From Seriola aureovittata (Eukaryota; Chordata; Actinopteri; Carangiformes; Carangidae): a stretch of 64,000 nt of DNA. Shown here piece after piece: positions 37,057 through 50,045 of this stretch. Below the pieces are notes generated by a model. That model did not search any database and was not told the DNA's origin. It saw nothing but the letters and a program-made list of their open reading frames with translations. Positions within the stretch are counted from its first letter, which is position 1. Each line of letters begins with the position of its first letter. Where the stretch lies: the NCBI RefSeq assembly GCF_021018895.1, contig NC_079384.1:21688140-21752139 (forward strand), read 5' to 3'. The position numbers and the translations under genes are program-made.

Positions 37057-37769
37057 CATTGATCCAGCAGAGCAGCAGAACACATATTCTGCCATGTCAG
37101 GAAAAAAGCTGGTCTGTGTGTTAGCAGTGAACTGTTGTAACATCTTGGTCTCAGTCAAACTCAAACTCAATCTCAAGCTAAACCCTCACTCAGCTTTAGC
37201 TCTGACGTTAATAATCCACTAACACAAGGCTGAAGACATGTCGTGGTCACATGTCACACTCTTGGTGAACCTTGTTCTTATAGCAGAAAAATGGACAAAG
37301 TGTCCAGATTGTATAACATCTGAAAGTAATTGTAATCATAAACTTCTGTTTTGTAGCAACTTTCAAAAGGAGAAATGCATCTTGAAGTGCTTTGCATTAA
37401 AACACAAAAAATACACATAAAAACAAATTCAGATTAAAAAGGAGAGCAATCTGTTAAAATTAAAACTTAAAACCTATCAATGTAGAAATTACTCTTTTGA
37501 TTTTCACCAAAAACTACAGATTTTTTTAAGTAGAAGATGAGGTGAGGCTAATGTTTTACCAGAATTTAAGTTTCCATGGATCCAAACATTATTGTTTGAT
37601 GCTCTATAAAGAAATAGTTCACCACAGCTCACTTTCAGTAAACAAGTCCTTCAGCCTGAACCACCATGTAGGTCTTGCACTCTAATTTGTAAAATACTAG
37701 CTTTCAAAACTTAGTTGGACACTACAATTATAATGACATAAAATTCATTGTATGTTTTTGTGTCATAAT

Positions 37770-38005
37770 AAGCATATACATTCTTGAGCTATGGCCAAAA
37801 GCATGTTTTGTGAAGTCACTGTGACCATGACCTTTGACCTTTAACCACCAAATTCTAAATCAGTTCAACCTTCACCACCAAGTGAATGCTTGTATAAAAT
37901 TTGAAGAAATTCCCTCAGGGTGTTTGAGACGTACTGCTGGACAGACAACCTGAAAACAAGATGCCTCCAGCCATGGCTGTCACTGGTGCAGAGGCATAAT
38001 ATTTT
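37770..38005 (+). repeat. dispersed teleost repeat (family not named)
   Basis: The landmarks are recognisable: ccatgacctttgacctttaa, accaccaaattctaaatcag, gaatgcttgtataaaatttg, gaagaaattccctcagggtg and ctggacagacaacctgaaaa then ccatggctgtcactggtgca. The wording recurs in many fish genomes, usually ending in ggcgcggaggcataa; here it ends gcagaggcataata. It has no coding potential. Confidence 0.6.
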
Positions 38006-38309
38006 TCAAAAGCAGCATGTGATGTTCACTGTGTGAAAGTCCACCTTAGCACTGAGAAAAGACACAAACGAGTCACACTAACTCAGGAAACATTTACAGC
38101 ATTACACTGCCCTTCCCCCTCCTAAAAAGCACTGCGGTATATAAAAGGAGCTGTCCAGACAGAGGTGAGCAGGCAGCTGTTAAAGTGATACTACTTTACC
38201 AAGATTTTGTAGTGTGACTGATATTTATCAGCATAAACATCAACCAGTGATAAGGACTGTGAGAACAGAAGTACACTTATTACCTAAAGGTGGACATTAG
38301 TGCAGAAAC

Positions 38310-38515
38310 TCTGAACTCATTGATTAGTTGAAAAATTAATTTACAATATTTTTTAACATCATCAGGCAAAATGCCAAACATGTGATGACTGCAAAGTGTA
38401 TATCTCTGGGTTTTGAGTTGACGTTGGATAAAGCAACACATGTGAAGACATCTCCTCAGGCCAGGGAACTTGTGTAATTAAAATAATCATTAGTTGCAAG
38501 CAGCACTTGTGCACA
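38310..38515 (-). mobile_element. ATTAATCGATTA-type MITE (hAT-like), moderately preserved
   Basis: The copy starts attgattagttgaaaaatta, passes through ggcaaaatgccaaacatgtg, atatctctgggttttgagtt and catctcctcaggccaggga, and ends taatcattagttgcaagcag. These are the ordered landmarks of a common teleost MITE whose terminus is CTAACGATTA or its complement. There is no coding sequence. Confidence 0.65.
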
Positions 38516-38765
38516 TGTTGTCCCTCTGAGATGTGATTATTCAGGTGTGGGACTACTCAGGTGCAGTTTGTACAGTCTGAGGATGGTAGATGTTGCTAAC
38601 ATTGTAATAATGAGATTTAATTATGTGTTTACGACGTGATATGTGTTGCAATGTGTATTGTATTTTTGTATATGGGACATGTATTCTGTATGTTATCCTA
38701 CAGTCTGACAAATGGAACTGAGTTAAGTCCTAACCCTGAGTAAAGCTCCACTGCATGAAATAATT

Positions 38766-38926
38766 CTCTCTCACACACACACACACACACTCTCTCTCTC
38801 CTCACATGTTCATGTGTGAAAGCCAAGAGACAAACACAGCAGGATTGTTGAGCATGTTAATTGAAACCAGACACAGTCTCTCTCTCTTGCTCTCTCTCTC
38901 TCTCTTTCTTTTTCTCTCTCTGAACA
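38766..38926 (+). repeat. (CA)n plus interrupted (CT)n tracts
   Basis: A CA run (38772-38790) followed by CT-rich blocks at 38791-38800 and 38876-38922. Confidence 0.85.
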
Positions 38927-39123
38927 CAGTTTGTAGCAGTGTCCCCCACTGGCCATGCCTTGCTCCAGGGAACCTTTATCCCAGGTAGTGTTAGAAGATA
39001 GTCATGTTATGTCACCAGCAGTATTTCTTCACATACCCCCTTCTCCCCCTGCCTCTTTCTTCCTCTGTTTAATACAGACTTATTTCTTCTGGCCATGTCT
39101 GTATTTCACCACAGAGTCTGTAT

Positions 39124-39142
39124 CCCCCCCCCCCCCCCCCCC
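39124..39142 (+). repeat. poly(C) run, 19 bp
   Basis: Nineteen consecutive C. On the gene's sense strand this is a G19 tract. Confidence 0.97.
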
Positions 39143-39985
39143 GAGATGGTTTGAGGTCAACCAGCTCACGTGTCTTCATCTCCTGCTACAGCATGTGGGT
39201 TAGAAATTCCACCATCCCACCGTTTCAAATTGCATGTTTCCTGGCTCGAAAAGAGTGCACACACACACACACAGCGTGCCTCCCGCAAAATGGAGCACGC
39301 TCACACATCATACCCTCACATGCACATTATTCACTTACATGCACATACTTTCACGTGCACACAAACACAACAGAATTGACATTATATAAGGAAAAGCCTG
39401 CTAGTCTGAAGAGTGAAGAACAGGCAGGCATTTTAACAGGGAGACTGCAGCTTGTTACTCAATAAATGTGTCAGTCAGTCATTGTTTTATTTATTGATAA
39501 TTATGCATCTATTAATTTTACAATAATGGAGAAAAGCTTACGAGCTGTCTTCCTTTGGTGACACTGGCAATTTAGCACTAAGTTATGTCTGACAGTGTTT
39601 AATGCAAACAATATCTGACAAGCCCTCACTGACTCTGTTGACAGCTCTCCCCTTAAGCTGTGAGTTATTATGTCACAGCTCTCTTACTGTTATCACATAC
39701 AGCTAGTTACCTGGCTGGTTACTACCTGTCTGAAAAAGACAACATGCAGTCAAGATATGGTCACATTACACTTCTATTCTGCTCATTTTCCCTCCATATC
39801 CCATTCACTTTGAGTGGTGCAACTAACAAGTGGAGCATATGTTAGCATTTTAGATGAGGTGAAAACAGTGATTCCATAGTAACAAGATTTTTACAGTTTT
39901 ATCATATTTTATCAGGTTGTGTAAGATTCTGCTCAGTGGGGGTTTGATTGGTGTAGATGATAAGTGTTCATCATTTTCCTTCTAG

Positions 39986-39987
<2 letters not shown>

Positions 39988-40016
<29 letters not shown>
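39988..40016 (+). repeat. (AC)n microsatellite
   Basis: Pure AC run of about 14 units. Confidence 0.97.
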
Positions 40017-40021
<5 letters not shown>

Positions 40022-40599
40022 AGAGAAGAGGGATTTACCAGTGATGAGAGCAAATTCTGTTATCTCCACATGATTCCAGCTGGCTGCTGCTAGGGAAGAA
40101 CCCAATACTGCCTGTCTGTGTGTGTTCATTTGTTTGTTTGTTTGTGTACATAACTTTCTATGGTTGTGTGGGAACCATTGCTGTGAGGTTATTTTGGCCA
40201 GTCCTCACGACTTCAAAGGGCTGTTTGAGGTTTCAGGGTAGAATAAGGTTTAGGGTTAGTGTTGGGGTTGGGCATTTAGTTGTGATGGTTAAGGGAATGC
40301 ATTATGTCAACGAGTGTCCTCACAACTAACCTAAGACAAGCAGTGTGTTTGTGTGTGCGTGTGTTTGTGTGTGTGTCCCCTCTGGCTCTCTCTGCCCACT
40401 TAATCCATCTATACAGGATCCTCATTCACATAACAAAAGCCAACAGTGATTCATGCTGCTCACCGTGTTCAGCAGGTTATGGAGCTGGTCTGAGGTCAAA
40501 CTCTACAAGCCAGAAAACGCCGACACCAGACAGAGGTTCACCTCAACTCTATTCTATCTAAACAGATTTAGTGTGGGGGTTTTGAACAACTATAATTAG

Positions 40600-40700
40600 G
40601 GATGTGGTTGTGATACAGTATCACACTAGAAAACCATAAGATATCATCACAATAAAGTTAATGAGTGACAATATTGAATCATGGCCAAACCCTAACTGTA
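40600..40700. repeat. possible decayed MITE with ATCAC-rich ends
   Basis: The text attagggatgtggttgtgat then acagtatcacac is reminiscent of fish elements beginning TAGGG and carrying TGTATCACGATA-like ends. No opposite end was found, so confidence is low. Confidence 0.25.
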
Positions 40701-43085
40701 ATAGCTGATAAAGAAGTAGGTCAATAGGCTTTATGGAGATGAAAACTCAAACGGTGTCAAACAGAAGGCAATCAGCAACCACTAGAAGTTATATCATGAC
40801 TGATATCAGTGTGTGATTGTTTGACTGTGTGTGTACATTCACTATAATCCTCGATGGTTGCTATTCTAACGTGATTTTTCTTCCTGGTTGGCTGGCAGTC
40901 AATGCCTTTGCAAATCCTCTGCACTTAATCTCTGCCTCTTTGCCAATGGAAATAAATAAATAAACCATACAGGAAAACTATTATATAACTATATACTGTA
41001 TATAGAGGTTCAGCCAGTGTGCACACTGTGGTGGGAGGGTTGTATGGACACAGGTACTGCGTCTGAACTGTAACTGAACAAGCCTGAGACGGATATTTTC
41101 TGAGTGAAAATTATTTAATTTGAATTCTTCAGGCTAAACAGAAATAATCAAAGATACTTATTAGATACTATACAATCTAATGCAATCTACAGCTCTGTCC
41201 CATACTCTCACTTTTCAAAGCTTATAATGGCCAGCTTTTGTTAAAACTTTCCAAGAGGTCTTCAACTTTAGGTTGATTAATGAGTTTGCGGTTAGTGGTG
41301 ATCTTATCTGCATTATACTGAAATTATGGATGCCACGCACGTTGAATCAGTCACACACACTTTGTAAAAGTTCCACACGACCAACATGTTGTTTTGTTTT
41401 GTTTTGGTGGCCTGTCACGCACCAGTGCGGTGAAAAAGATGGGAGGCACTACTCTCTCAGCTGCAGACACCAAAGTATTGACCACAGGTGATCGGTTTTA
41501 AGGTGATCGCTACTATTAATGCCGATCTACCGTAACAAATTTTAATGAAGGTCTGCCCATCAATCAGGGCATCCCTAACTGATATGTGTTTCAATATTCT
41601 CCCCATTATTAGAAAACACCTCTCACTATAGTGCAGTGTAGTTCAACACCAACACTCATAACAAACATATAGATTAATTAATACCTGTCTGAAGGTGGTG
41701 TCTTAAATCTGAACATTGTAAGCACTGATTGTACAGGAATAAAATAAATGAAGAAAATGTGGGGAAAAGACATTTTACAGACTGACAGCTTGCCAAAAAT
41801 ACTGGGGTTCAAGGACATTGGCATCTTGACCTCAGAATTTCTAAGATCCTGGTCACAGGCCTGAATGGAGGAAAGCAATAACAGCAGGGTAATAGTTGTA
41901 TCGCCAACACCAGCAGCAGTAAAAGCAGCAGCATTTGCATTACAGCAGTAGTAACACAAACAGTAGCAACAGTGTTACTAAAGTTTTATGAATTTTATCA
42001 AGTTGCCCATAAAAACAGTTGTGCTTTAAAAAATAATTTTCTCTGCTTCTAAAAAAGCAAGATACAACATATGTTAAGTAGCTACACTAGTTAAGCCTAA
42101 TGGTGTTTCTCATTTCTGAAAGACAAATCACAAGTATGCAGACACTTTGAAAATTCTCTCTCTCCATCATGCTAAAGCTGTCTTAGAGCTGTGAAATACT
42201 ACAGAAAGGTGAAACACTGTGTTCCACTGGCTTAATGCATCTCTAACTGCATTGTAACTCTGCAAAAGTTCCAGGATGTTATAGACCGGGTGCTAACCTC
42301 TAAGTGCATCAAGCATCTAGAGTATTTCAAGTGTTTTAGTATTGGGTGTTATACACCTTTCAGGTCATAAGAGTGCAGGTCATACTAACATGACCTGCCA
42401 GTGTTGAATCAAAGTAAAACATTATCCTCACAAAATACAAAGCCATAGGCTGAATAACGCTGATATATACTATAAATATAGATAGATAATACTGAAATTA
42501 CTGTGATGGTACATGTGTATTTTTACAATAAATAAATAAAGCTCTACCTTCTCATAGGTATGATATAGAATTGAAAATTTACAACTGTTTACACTGAGAG
42601 GCACTAACGGTTGTGTAAGTTAACCAGACTGCAGTAGTGAGTCTCTCCAAATTCTGCAGGCAGCCTGAATCAGGAGAAATATCCACAAGCTAACAAGTTA
42701 ATAAGCATTGACTCTACTGTCTGACTCTGGTATATGAATGAATCCAGCGAGCACTAAAGCCTCCAAACAGTCTCTTTGGCTTTCTTTAGCGTACCTGCTG
42801 CAGTTCAGCATGTACAGGAAGTATCGAGGGCAGTGAGAGTGTAGCAGAATTAGTATCAGCTACTGTTGAGTCAAGTACACAGGTTTGTACAGGTTTGTAG
42901 TACTGAACGGTCTCTGCAGAGAGTGCACACAGCTATAGTAAACCCAGAGGGTACAACATGATTCAGTCAGTCACCACCTGCACAGCTTTAAGTAAGCTAA
43001 ACTTGAGAAGGTGAAAGATTGTGTCAGTGTGGGACCTTGAGGCAGTACGTCTCAGTGTAAATTGTATCAAAGTAGAAAAGATTAG

Positions 43086-43127
43086 TTCATTCATTCATTC
43101 ATTCATTCATTCATTCATTCATTCATT
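43086..43127 (+). repeat. (TTCA)n tetranucleotide microsatellite
   Basis: About ten uninterrupted TTCA/CATT units. Confidence 0.98.
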
Positions 43128-43642
43128 TTTGGCAAGCACTCCTGTGCCACAGCCAGCAATGTTGGGAGCTGGAGAACTGTCCTCATGAATGCTTCATGTC
43201 TGGGTCTGTTACAGTTTGTTTTATCAGACACAGGATGCAGAGACTTTCAGAGGGAAAGAAACAACAGCACACTTTCCATCATGCTTGCTTTTCCTCTTCT
43301 ACCTTATCTTGCCTGATTTGTTAGTTGTGTGTACCATGTTGGATAGAAGCTTGTCAACTTTGAAATGTCAAATAATTCTCTCTGATCTTGTTAGATGTTA
43401 GGATGAGACACATTTAGACTGAAAGACCCCTACAAACAGAAATACTGGAAGCCAGAGCAGCATAATAAGAGTAGTGTACTTTGTCTTGTGTGTGTCTGTG
43501 AGTGTGTGTGTGTGCACGTGCCTGCGTGCGTGTCTTTGGCAGCCTTACAGACATCTGCTGTGAAGGTCAAGTTTCAGTCTGTATGGAACCAATCAATGGA
43601 GCCAGCACTAGAACACCCCTCCCTGCCTTCATCTGCTGCACT

Positions 43643-43646
<4 letters not shown>

Positions 43647-43676
<30 letters not shown>
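43647..43676 (+). repeat. (CA)n microsatellite within a CA-rich 250-bp region
   Basis: A pure CA run; further CA tracts at 43764-43783 and scattered units to 43920 make the whole interval CA-biased. Confidence 0.93.
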
Positions 43677-43681
<5 letters not shown>

Positions 43682-45382
43682 AGAGAGCAAGCATTCACAA
43701 AGCCAAGCATGATTATGCACACACTTTGCCTCTGTATGTCACGCATGCACAAGTCTGGCTCAAACACACACACACACACACACCCATACTTTCACACAAT
43801 AGTATGCTCTCAAACCAGCACACATACAGATACACACAAGTCAGTAAACTTACACACACAGAATAAACATGCATATGCACACTTGGAAGCTGCCGGGCAA
43901 GCACAACACACACAGACTGACACATGTGGAGAAGGAACCTTGCCCTAGATTTTCAAGGAACAATCTCGTGTTACATCTCTGGTCCCACTGGCCTTTGTCA
44001 TGGCTACACTGAAGACTCATGGGCTGGCAGAGGTAACGTGTCACATTCAGGTGGACCGCACACACATTTTTATGTAGTGACCTTTGTGCTGTGTCCTTCT
44101 GTGTTTACTTTAGTAAATAATGGTTTTAGGAAGCCATATTTATAGTGCGCTGCATCAAACAGGGTTTAAGACCTAGTTTGACACACAAACACCAAAACAT
44201 GGCAAAATCCGTCCACTTCTGGTTGAACAAAGAAACCAAGCTGGTAGAATAAGAAAGGGCAACCACAAATTTAAAGGGATAATGAAATTTTCCAATTGCA
44301 TTACATTTCAGACAACATTTGACGGTCTTAAACTTATAACACAGTTTGCTGTTTAGATCCAGGAGCTTCACATTGCAGTGTTTTCAGCTGTCTTAAAAGT
44401 GGAGAGGCTAATACTGTTTTCTCTGCATATATGAATCACCTAGGGGAAAATATGATCCATTTATTTGACAAAATAACATAGTATAGTAGACACCAGTGTG
44501 CTTGTAGTGCTGTGCTGTAACAATGTAGTTTTGTAATGTCAACAGAAACTTTGGACTTCACACACCACTACATCACTATCTTCCACAGGACACACACACA
44601 AACACACAACCACACAGACAGCACATGCACAGAGTGCGTTCTTAGTTCAAACAGCTGCATTCACACATGTAGTTCAGGTTATACACAGTGTGCATGTACT
44701 GTACTGTGATCTACAGCTTAATACTTGTGCAGAAGTGGACAGGTTGAACTCAACCCAAATTTCTGCTGAGATTTGGACAAAATGTTCAAAAGTTACATTT
44801 CCAGCACAGCAGAAAATAAGCCTTCATCTTCAGGCCACAGCAGTGACCAGTGCCAGTGACCAATACTGAACAACCAACCTGAATCCTGAACAGGATCCCT
44901 AACGTAAGCTTCTCTGCCTAATGGTGGATAGGTTGAGCAAGGTGCTGTACAGCCTGCAGTCTGGCTGGTGCTGGGAATGTCCCTTCTTGGATATTAATAA
45001 CAGCCCTGGCTTCATTAGGTTTCATTTAAGCCTAAAATTAAAAAATTAAAAAATTAAGCACAAGCCACACAAGTTTGATAAAGTTCTCCTGAAAGATGTT
45101 TTCCAGTCTCGGCTATATGCAGTTCAGAGGATGGAGCCCCTTATCATTGCAACATGTAAATAAAGCCACCACAGCGCCTCTCTTCCCATTCACAAGCCTC
45201 ATTACACTGCAGGACTCCGCTACTACAGCCACTCCTCACTACGCACACGTGAGTATTTGTGACTGTTCAGAGCTCAGAGACACACCCAAAACATTTCTGT
45301 TGCATGGTGTGTCATGTTGGAGCGTTATTCCACTCTTTCCTTTTCTCTCTTGGACTAGAAGTGACAAAGCAGGCTCTGTGTA

Positions 45383-45437
<55 letters not shown>

Positions 45438-45460
45438 GGGTGTGGGTGTGGGTTTGGGTG
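45383..45460 (+). repeat. (GT)n grading into GGGTGT repeats with G-quadruplex pattern
   Basis: A GT run (45383-45427) passes into GGG tracts at 45428-30, 45432-34, 45438-40, 45444-46, 45450-52 and 45456-58, with 1-3 base loops. This is a canonical G-quadruplex motif on the jmjd1c template strand. Confidence 0.95.
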
Positions 45461-45721
45461 TGTGTAGATATTTGCACATGTGGCTCTCTTTCTAGCCTGA
45501 GTGATAAACAGTAAGAAGACAGAGTAGAGAGCTGCGGTTGGCGAGGTTACGGCTGATGAAGGCAGAGAAGCCTGGCTGACTGGTTGTGTGGCCAGCAGAA
45601 CAGAAAGTCTGCTTGTCTGACAAGCTGTGCAGCTTTGTTGCTGCCACTGCTAAGTGACTGAATGATACATGTAACAATAACAAAACTAATAGAGCTATTA
45701 GAGCTGATAATTATCTAATAA

Positions 45722-46987
45722 CGAACATCCCTGGTCAGAATTTCTGTTAGTGTGAACAGTTGAGTGAGTAGAAGATGAACTGATCCAAAAGGCATAAAGT
45801 TTAATAATGAAACATTGTTTTCAACATTTTTAGCAAGAATAGTATTTTAATTTTTGTTTGTACAAAGTGAAAAAAAAAGAGCACCGTACAAAAGAGATTT
45901 GATCTCTCATAACTTTTACCAAGGTCTGAGACCTTCATTAGCTTGTTAAAGCTATGGCCTGTTCACAGTCATTGTTAGGAAAAGCTTTACAAATACTCCA
46001 AAACCTTGCCCCAACAATCAGCAGCTCCTATAAGCAGCTGCCTCTGAAAATTAAAATACCTGATGCCCACATAGCAGGGGCAGCCTGTAAGAAGACAGCA
46101 AAGTATTTTCAGGTAGCAAAGGCAAATCAAATCCCTCGTTTGGCTGCAAAATCCTGAGGAAGATTTATCAGACTCTGGAGTAGTGGTGCACTCTTCTACT
46201 GTGCAGCTACACGTGCGCAAATATGACCTTCATGGAAGAGTCATCAGAAAATAACCTCCGTTTGCAAAGAAACTCTAAATAATAAAATCTAAACAAGTCC
46301 TGTGGACTGATGAGGTTAATATAGAACTTTTTGGCCACAATGAGCAAAGATATGTTTGGAGAAAAAAGGGTGCAGAATTTCACCAAGAAAACACCTATCC
46401 AACAGTTCAGCATTGGAAAGCTGCAATCATGCTTTGGGTTTGTGTTGCGGCCAGTGGCACGGGAAACAATTCACTGGTAAAGGCAATTTAATACCAGCAA
46501 ATTCTGGAAGCAAACATCACATTGTCAGTAAAGAAGCTGAAGATGAAAGGAGGATGGCTTCTACAACAGTATAATGTTGCTAAACATACCTCAAAATCCA
46601 CTATGGACTACCTTTAGAGGTGCGAGCCTAAGGCTTTGCCATGATCCTCATAGTCCCCGACCTAAACTTCATCAAAAATCTGTGGATGGACTTCAAAAGA
46701 GCCGTGCATGCAAGACGGCCCAAGAATCTCACAGAGCTAGAACCCTTTGGCAAGGAAGAAAAAAATCCCCTAAACAAGAACTGAAAGACTCTGAGTTGCT
46801 ACAGAAAGTGTTTCCAGGCTGTGATACTCAACATAGGGGGTGTTACTGAGTACTGACCATGCAGGAAGCCCAAACGTTGCTTCAGGCCAATTTTCCTTTT
46901 GTTATTTTGAAATTGTAAAAGAAAGAAATAAAAAAGGAATCTTGTTGAAAGAAATGTGTCATTTCTAATTTTATGCATGGCACTGCA
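45722..46987 (+). mobile_element. Tc1-like DNA transposon, nearly full length, inactivated
   Basis: A 1.27-kb element with long, diverged terminal inverted repeats. The left arm is cctggtcagaatttctgtta through the aggcataaag region (45731-45850). The right arm is the inverse, ending tttctaattttatgcatggc (46900-46985). The transposase reading frame runs left to right but is broken by frameshifts and stops. Recognisable pieces are NIELFGHNEQRYVWRKKGAE, AAIMLWVCVAASGTG and GWLLQQYNVAKHTSKSTMDY. It is a relic and does not interact with the host gene except as intronic DNA. Confidence 0.9.
46255..46850 (+). pseudogene. Tc1-like transposase catalytic domain, two of three acidic residues lost
   Basis: Within the Tc1 element the first catalytic Asp is present (WTDE, codon 46309-46311). 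The second, expected in the QQDND-KHTSK motif, is Tyr here (codon TAT 46570-46572). The third, the Glu of the IENLW motif, is Lys (codon AAA 46674-46676). The pieces lie in different frames, for example LWMDFKRAVHARRPKNLTEL-like sequence around 46680-46745. The enzyme would be inactive even if the frames were continuous. Confidence 0.85.
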
Positions 46988-47654
46988 TATTGCACAGGTG
47001 TGTTGCAACAAATTCCCATACAATTATTTAAACTCCAGGCCAGACTGTTAATCTGCATGATAACATACAAGTTTATCAAACTGCTTGTTGTTTAGGAGCT
47101 TTTTTTTCTTCTTTAAAAGAAAAAGAAAAATTGGCAAAATGTCAACTTACAAGTTACAAGTAAGAGGAAATTGACAGATAAGGCTAATATTACTCAGTTT
47201 TAACTAACCACTCTGAATCAGCACCTCCATTATTCAGGGCTATAAAGTAGGTCACTAGTCATCATTAAACCAACTTTCACATTGTCAGACAGAACATGTT
47301 CATTTATAGAAAACAAGCACAGTTTAAATCACAGTTCTGGCCAGAAGAACAATCAGTCATCAGATATCTTCCTCAAATCATTCAGCTCAGCACAGTCCTT
47401 AATGTTTTTATCCATTGTCAGTAGATTATGTTTTTTTATTATAAATTTGTACCTCTTGCCTTACCTTTGCCACCTGTATTTACAGCTTGCCAGACATGTA
47501 TGTCTCATCGCATTAACAGAAAGCTCTATTCATATCCATGTAATTTCACAACAGCTGTGTGAGTACAGTTGACATTCAATGCTTTAGGATGTGCTGACAA
47601 AACACACAATTCAGCACACTGCAATAGTGTGAAATACTACGAAGGGATAATACC

Positions 47655-47945
47655 TGTACTAAATTTGTCAACTAATCACTTAGTCAATCGAGAGAAAATA
47701 AATCTGCAGCTCCTCTGATAAGTGATTAGTCATTTAAGCTATTCAATGTGTAAAACAATCCAAGCCTCTCATTTGTAATAAGTTGCCGCTTTTCTGTTAT
47801 TGTTTATATTGTTTTTAGTTTTTGGCCTGTGGGTTGAATGGAAAATGTGATGGATGTGATTTCATTGTTTAGACTAAACAATTATTAATTTAATCCCAAA
47901 AATAATCTTCCTTTAAATTAAGATAATCATTAGGTGTAGATTTAG
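47655..47945. mobile_element. ATTAATCGATTA-type MITE, diverged copy
   Basis: The interval opens caactaatcacttagtcaat then cgagagaaaata and includes a second gtgattagtcatttaagcta. It closes agactaaacaattattaatt then taatcccaaaaataatc. The layout and end motifs fit the same hAT-like MITE family as 38310-38515. Confidence 0.5.
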
Positions 47946-48299
47946 AGAGTACTATGACAGAGAAACAGAGTGCTGACAATGAGAGGAGTTCTCTCCTCTC
48001 TCAGGTAACAAGAGTTAACTTGTTTAATTGCAGTTCACATTCCAGCTGAGACACGTCAAATACCGAGTCTACTCACACCAGGATTGAAGCAATATGAGTT
48101 TTCAAGGCCAATATACACAGTAACATTCAGCGGTACAGGCACAGTGTAGATGCCGCAGTCCTCTTTATCTCTATATTGATTATGAATATTTTACTTTTTA
48201 TTCAAGCACAGAAGATGAATAATCACAAATATGATAGAAGTAGAATATCTTAGTAGTAATTCTCATCATAGTACAAAACTACTCAAACATCATTAGATT

Positions 48300-48510
48300 A
48301 AACTCTATAAAAGGCAAGTCTGCACATGATTATTTCCAATAATTTTTAAATATTATTAACATATCATAATAATAATTAACTAATAATGATTAATTTAGTC
48401 TATAAAATGACAAAAATAGAAAGTAACAGCCGACCACTGTCTTAAAATGAGTCTTAAAATATCAAATTGTATCTAATCATCAACTAAATTCACATAAAAT
48501 GGACCAATAG
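48300..48510. mobile_element. ATTAATCGATTA-type MITE, truncated copy
   Basis: The phrase taatgattaatttagtctat then aaaatgacaaaaatag matches the end region of the same MITE (TTAATCGTTTGGTCTATAAA then ATGTCAGAAAA). The rest is strongly decayed. The start and end are approximate. Confidence 0.4.
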
Positions 48511-49379
48511 TGAAAAAAAAAAAATAAATGTTTGAAGTTTTTTAACTGGTAATGATAGAACTTATCAAGTCTGTATTATAAATCTCCATTGTTTCCTTCT
48601 TTGTACAGTAATAATAGGCCAATTGTCAACATTTTTAAGGTAACATTTAAGTCAGCAAATACAAGCTGAGAGGAGAGGAGAGTTAACTCTATACCATCTG
48701 GAAAGAGTTAGCGAGCTCTTGAACAAAAGGAAAAGAGTGAAGAGAGGGAGAAAAAGACAGAAACAAGTTCTCTGATTTTTCTGCTTTACCCTGTAGCAAA
48801 ATGGAGATTGTGATCAGCTAATTCAGAAAAGCAAACTATGGGGCTGTTTGTACACATGTGCACATGTACAAATTATTGTGGTCAAAAAAGTGACCATCAA
48901 AATACCATGAAAAAAGCTAGGTTGCAGGACTGAACTGGAGTTCCATTATTACACTACAATAGTTATAATAGATACCCCAACAACTGTAATTGATTATGTA
49001 TGGGCTGCGTTTTCAAATCTGCATTAGCTTTATGGATTGGAATAAAACCTGCATTGGGGGCCGTGTCTCTGGTATACAGTGATGACAGCAATGTTACTGA
49101 ACTCAGTTTAAAGCTCTTTGTCTTGGCCAATAGATTTGATTTCTCTGTTTGCATTGCATTTACAGAGTGAAGTTGTGCAGTGGAGTCAGGAATCCCACAG
49201 AAACCAATTTTGTCCCACACTGGGTCCAGTCAACAATCATTCCACTGTTTCATTCTAACACCAAACAGTGGGATCAGTCCACTGTTTTCTATCACTTCCA
49301 CTTGATATGACTGCACACACTTCTATTCCACATGCTGCTATTGGCCACCACTCTATTGGAAGGCAAACCCACTCTATAT

Positions 49380-49480
49380 AACAATATTCTGTTCAGCTCT
49401 ATGTTACAGTGTACTATTCTGCTCTATGTGATGGAATTCTATGACAATATTCTATTAAACTCTATAAAATGGTAGAGCAG
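49380..49480. repeat. degenerate tandem repeat of a TATTCT(G/A)...CTCTAT unit
   Basis: Several imperfect copies of a roughly 27-35 bp unit follow each other, for example atattctgttcagctctatg, actattctgctctatgtgat and atattctattaaactctata. It is a decayed minisatellite with no coding meaning. Confidence 0.5.
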
Positions 49481-49764
49481 TGAATAAGTTAAATACAGGG
49501 TAGTCACTGAACACATTAGAAATACCATTTATATATAATACACATAATAAATTCTGTCTGTATATCATCTGCAGCCCAGTTCGGTTGGTTAAACATGTTT
49601 ATTCTGTCCAGAGTTCTGTCGTGTTCTCCGGCTCTGTGCTGTTGTATTGTGCCATAATCCAGCACTGAAGGAGTTAAATTCTGTGCAGTGGGTGAACTCA
49701 AAGGAACTGGCGTTCACGTGGCTAAGCCGCTGTTGCTATGGGAGAGAGGCCAGACAGAGGAGAA

Positions 49765-50045
49765 AGAAACCCCTCTCTCTCTCCGTCTCTCTCACATTCC
49801 CATTTTCTCTCTTTCGTTCTCTTTCCCTTATCCTCTGCTCTCTTGTTCTCTCTCTACCAGAGAGCCTGGTTGGCTGGAAAGGCAAATGACTAATGAGAGT
49901 ACACATCTCTCTCTCTCTTTCTCTCTCTGTTTTTCAAATAGCATTTGCTTCAGCTCTCTGAAACATCTCTCTCTCCGCCCTTCATCTCCACATCTCACCG
50001 TCTCTCCCACTCCATCCCTCTCTCTATTTTTCACTCTCTCTTTCA
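49765..50045 (+). repeat. CT-rich low-complexity region
   Basis: Repeated tctctctctc blocks are separated by mixed pyrimidine-rich sequence. Serine- and leucine-rich frames across it are artefacts. Confidence 0.85.

Noticed and set aside
43086..43920. Possible CRISPR-like or satellite array
   Set aside because: The repeats are ordinary tetranucleotide and CA microsatellites without unique spacers of regular length, and the genome is vertebrate.
43924..44145. Short plus-strand frame DFQGTISCYISGPTGLCHGY
   Set aside because: There is no known domain and it overlaps a CA-rich region. No flanking splice sites extend it into a plausible gene.
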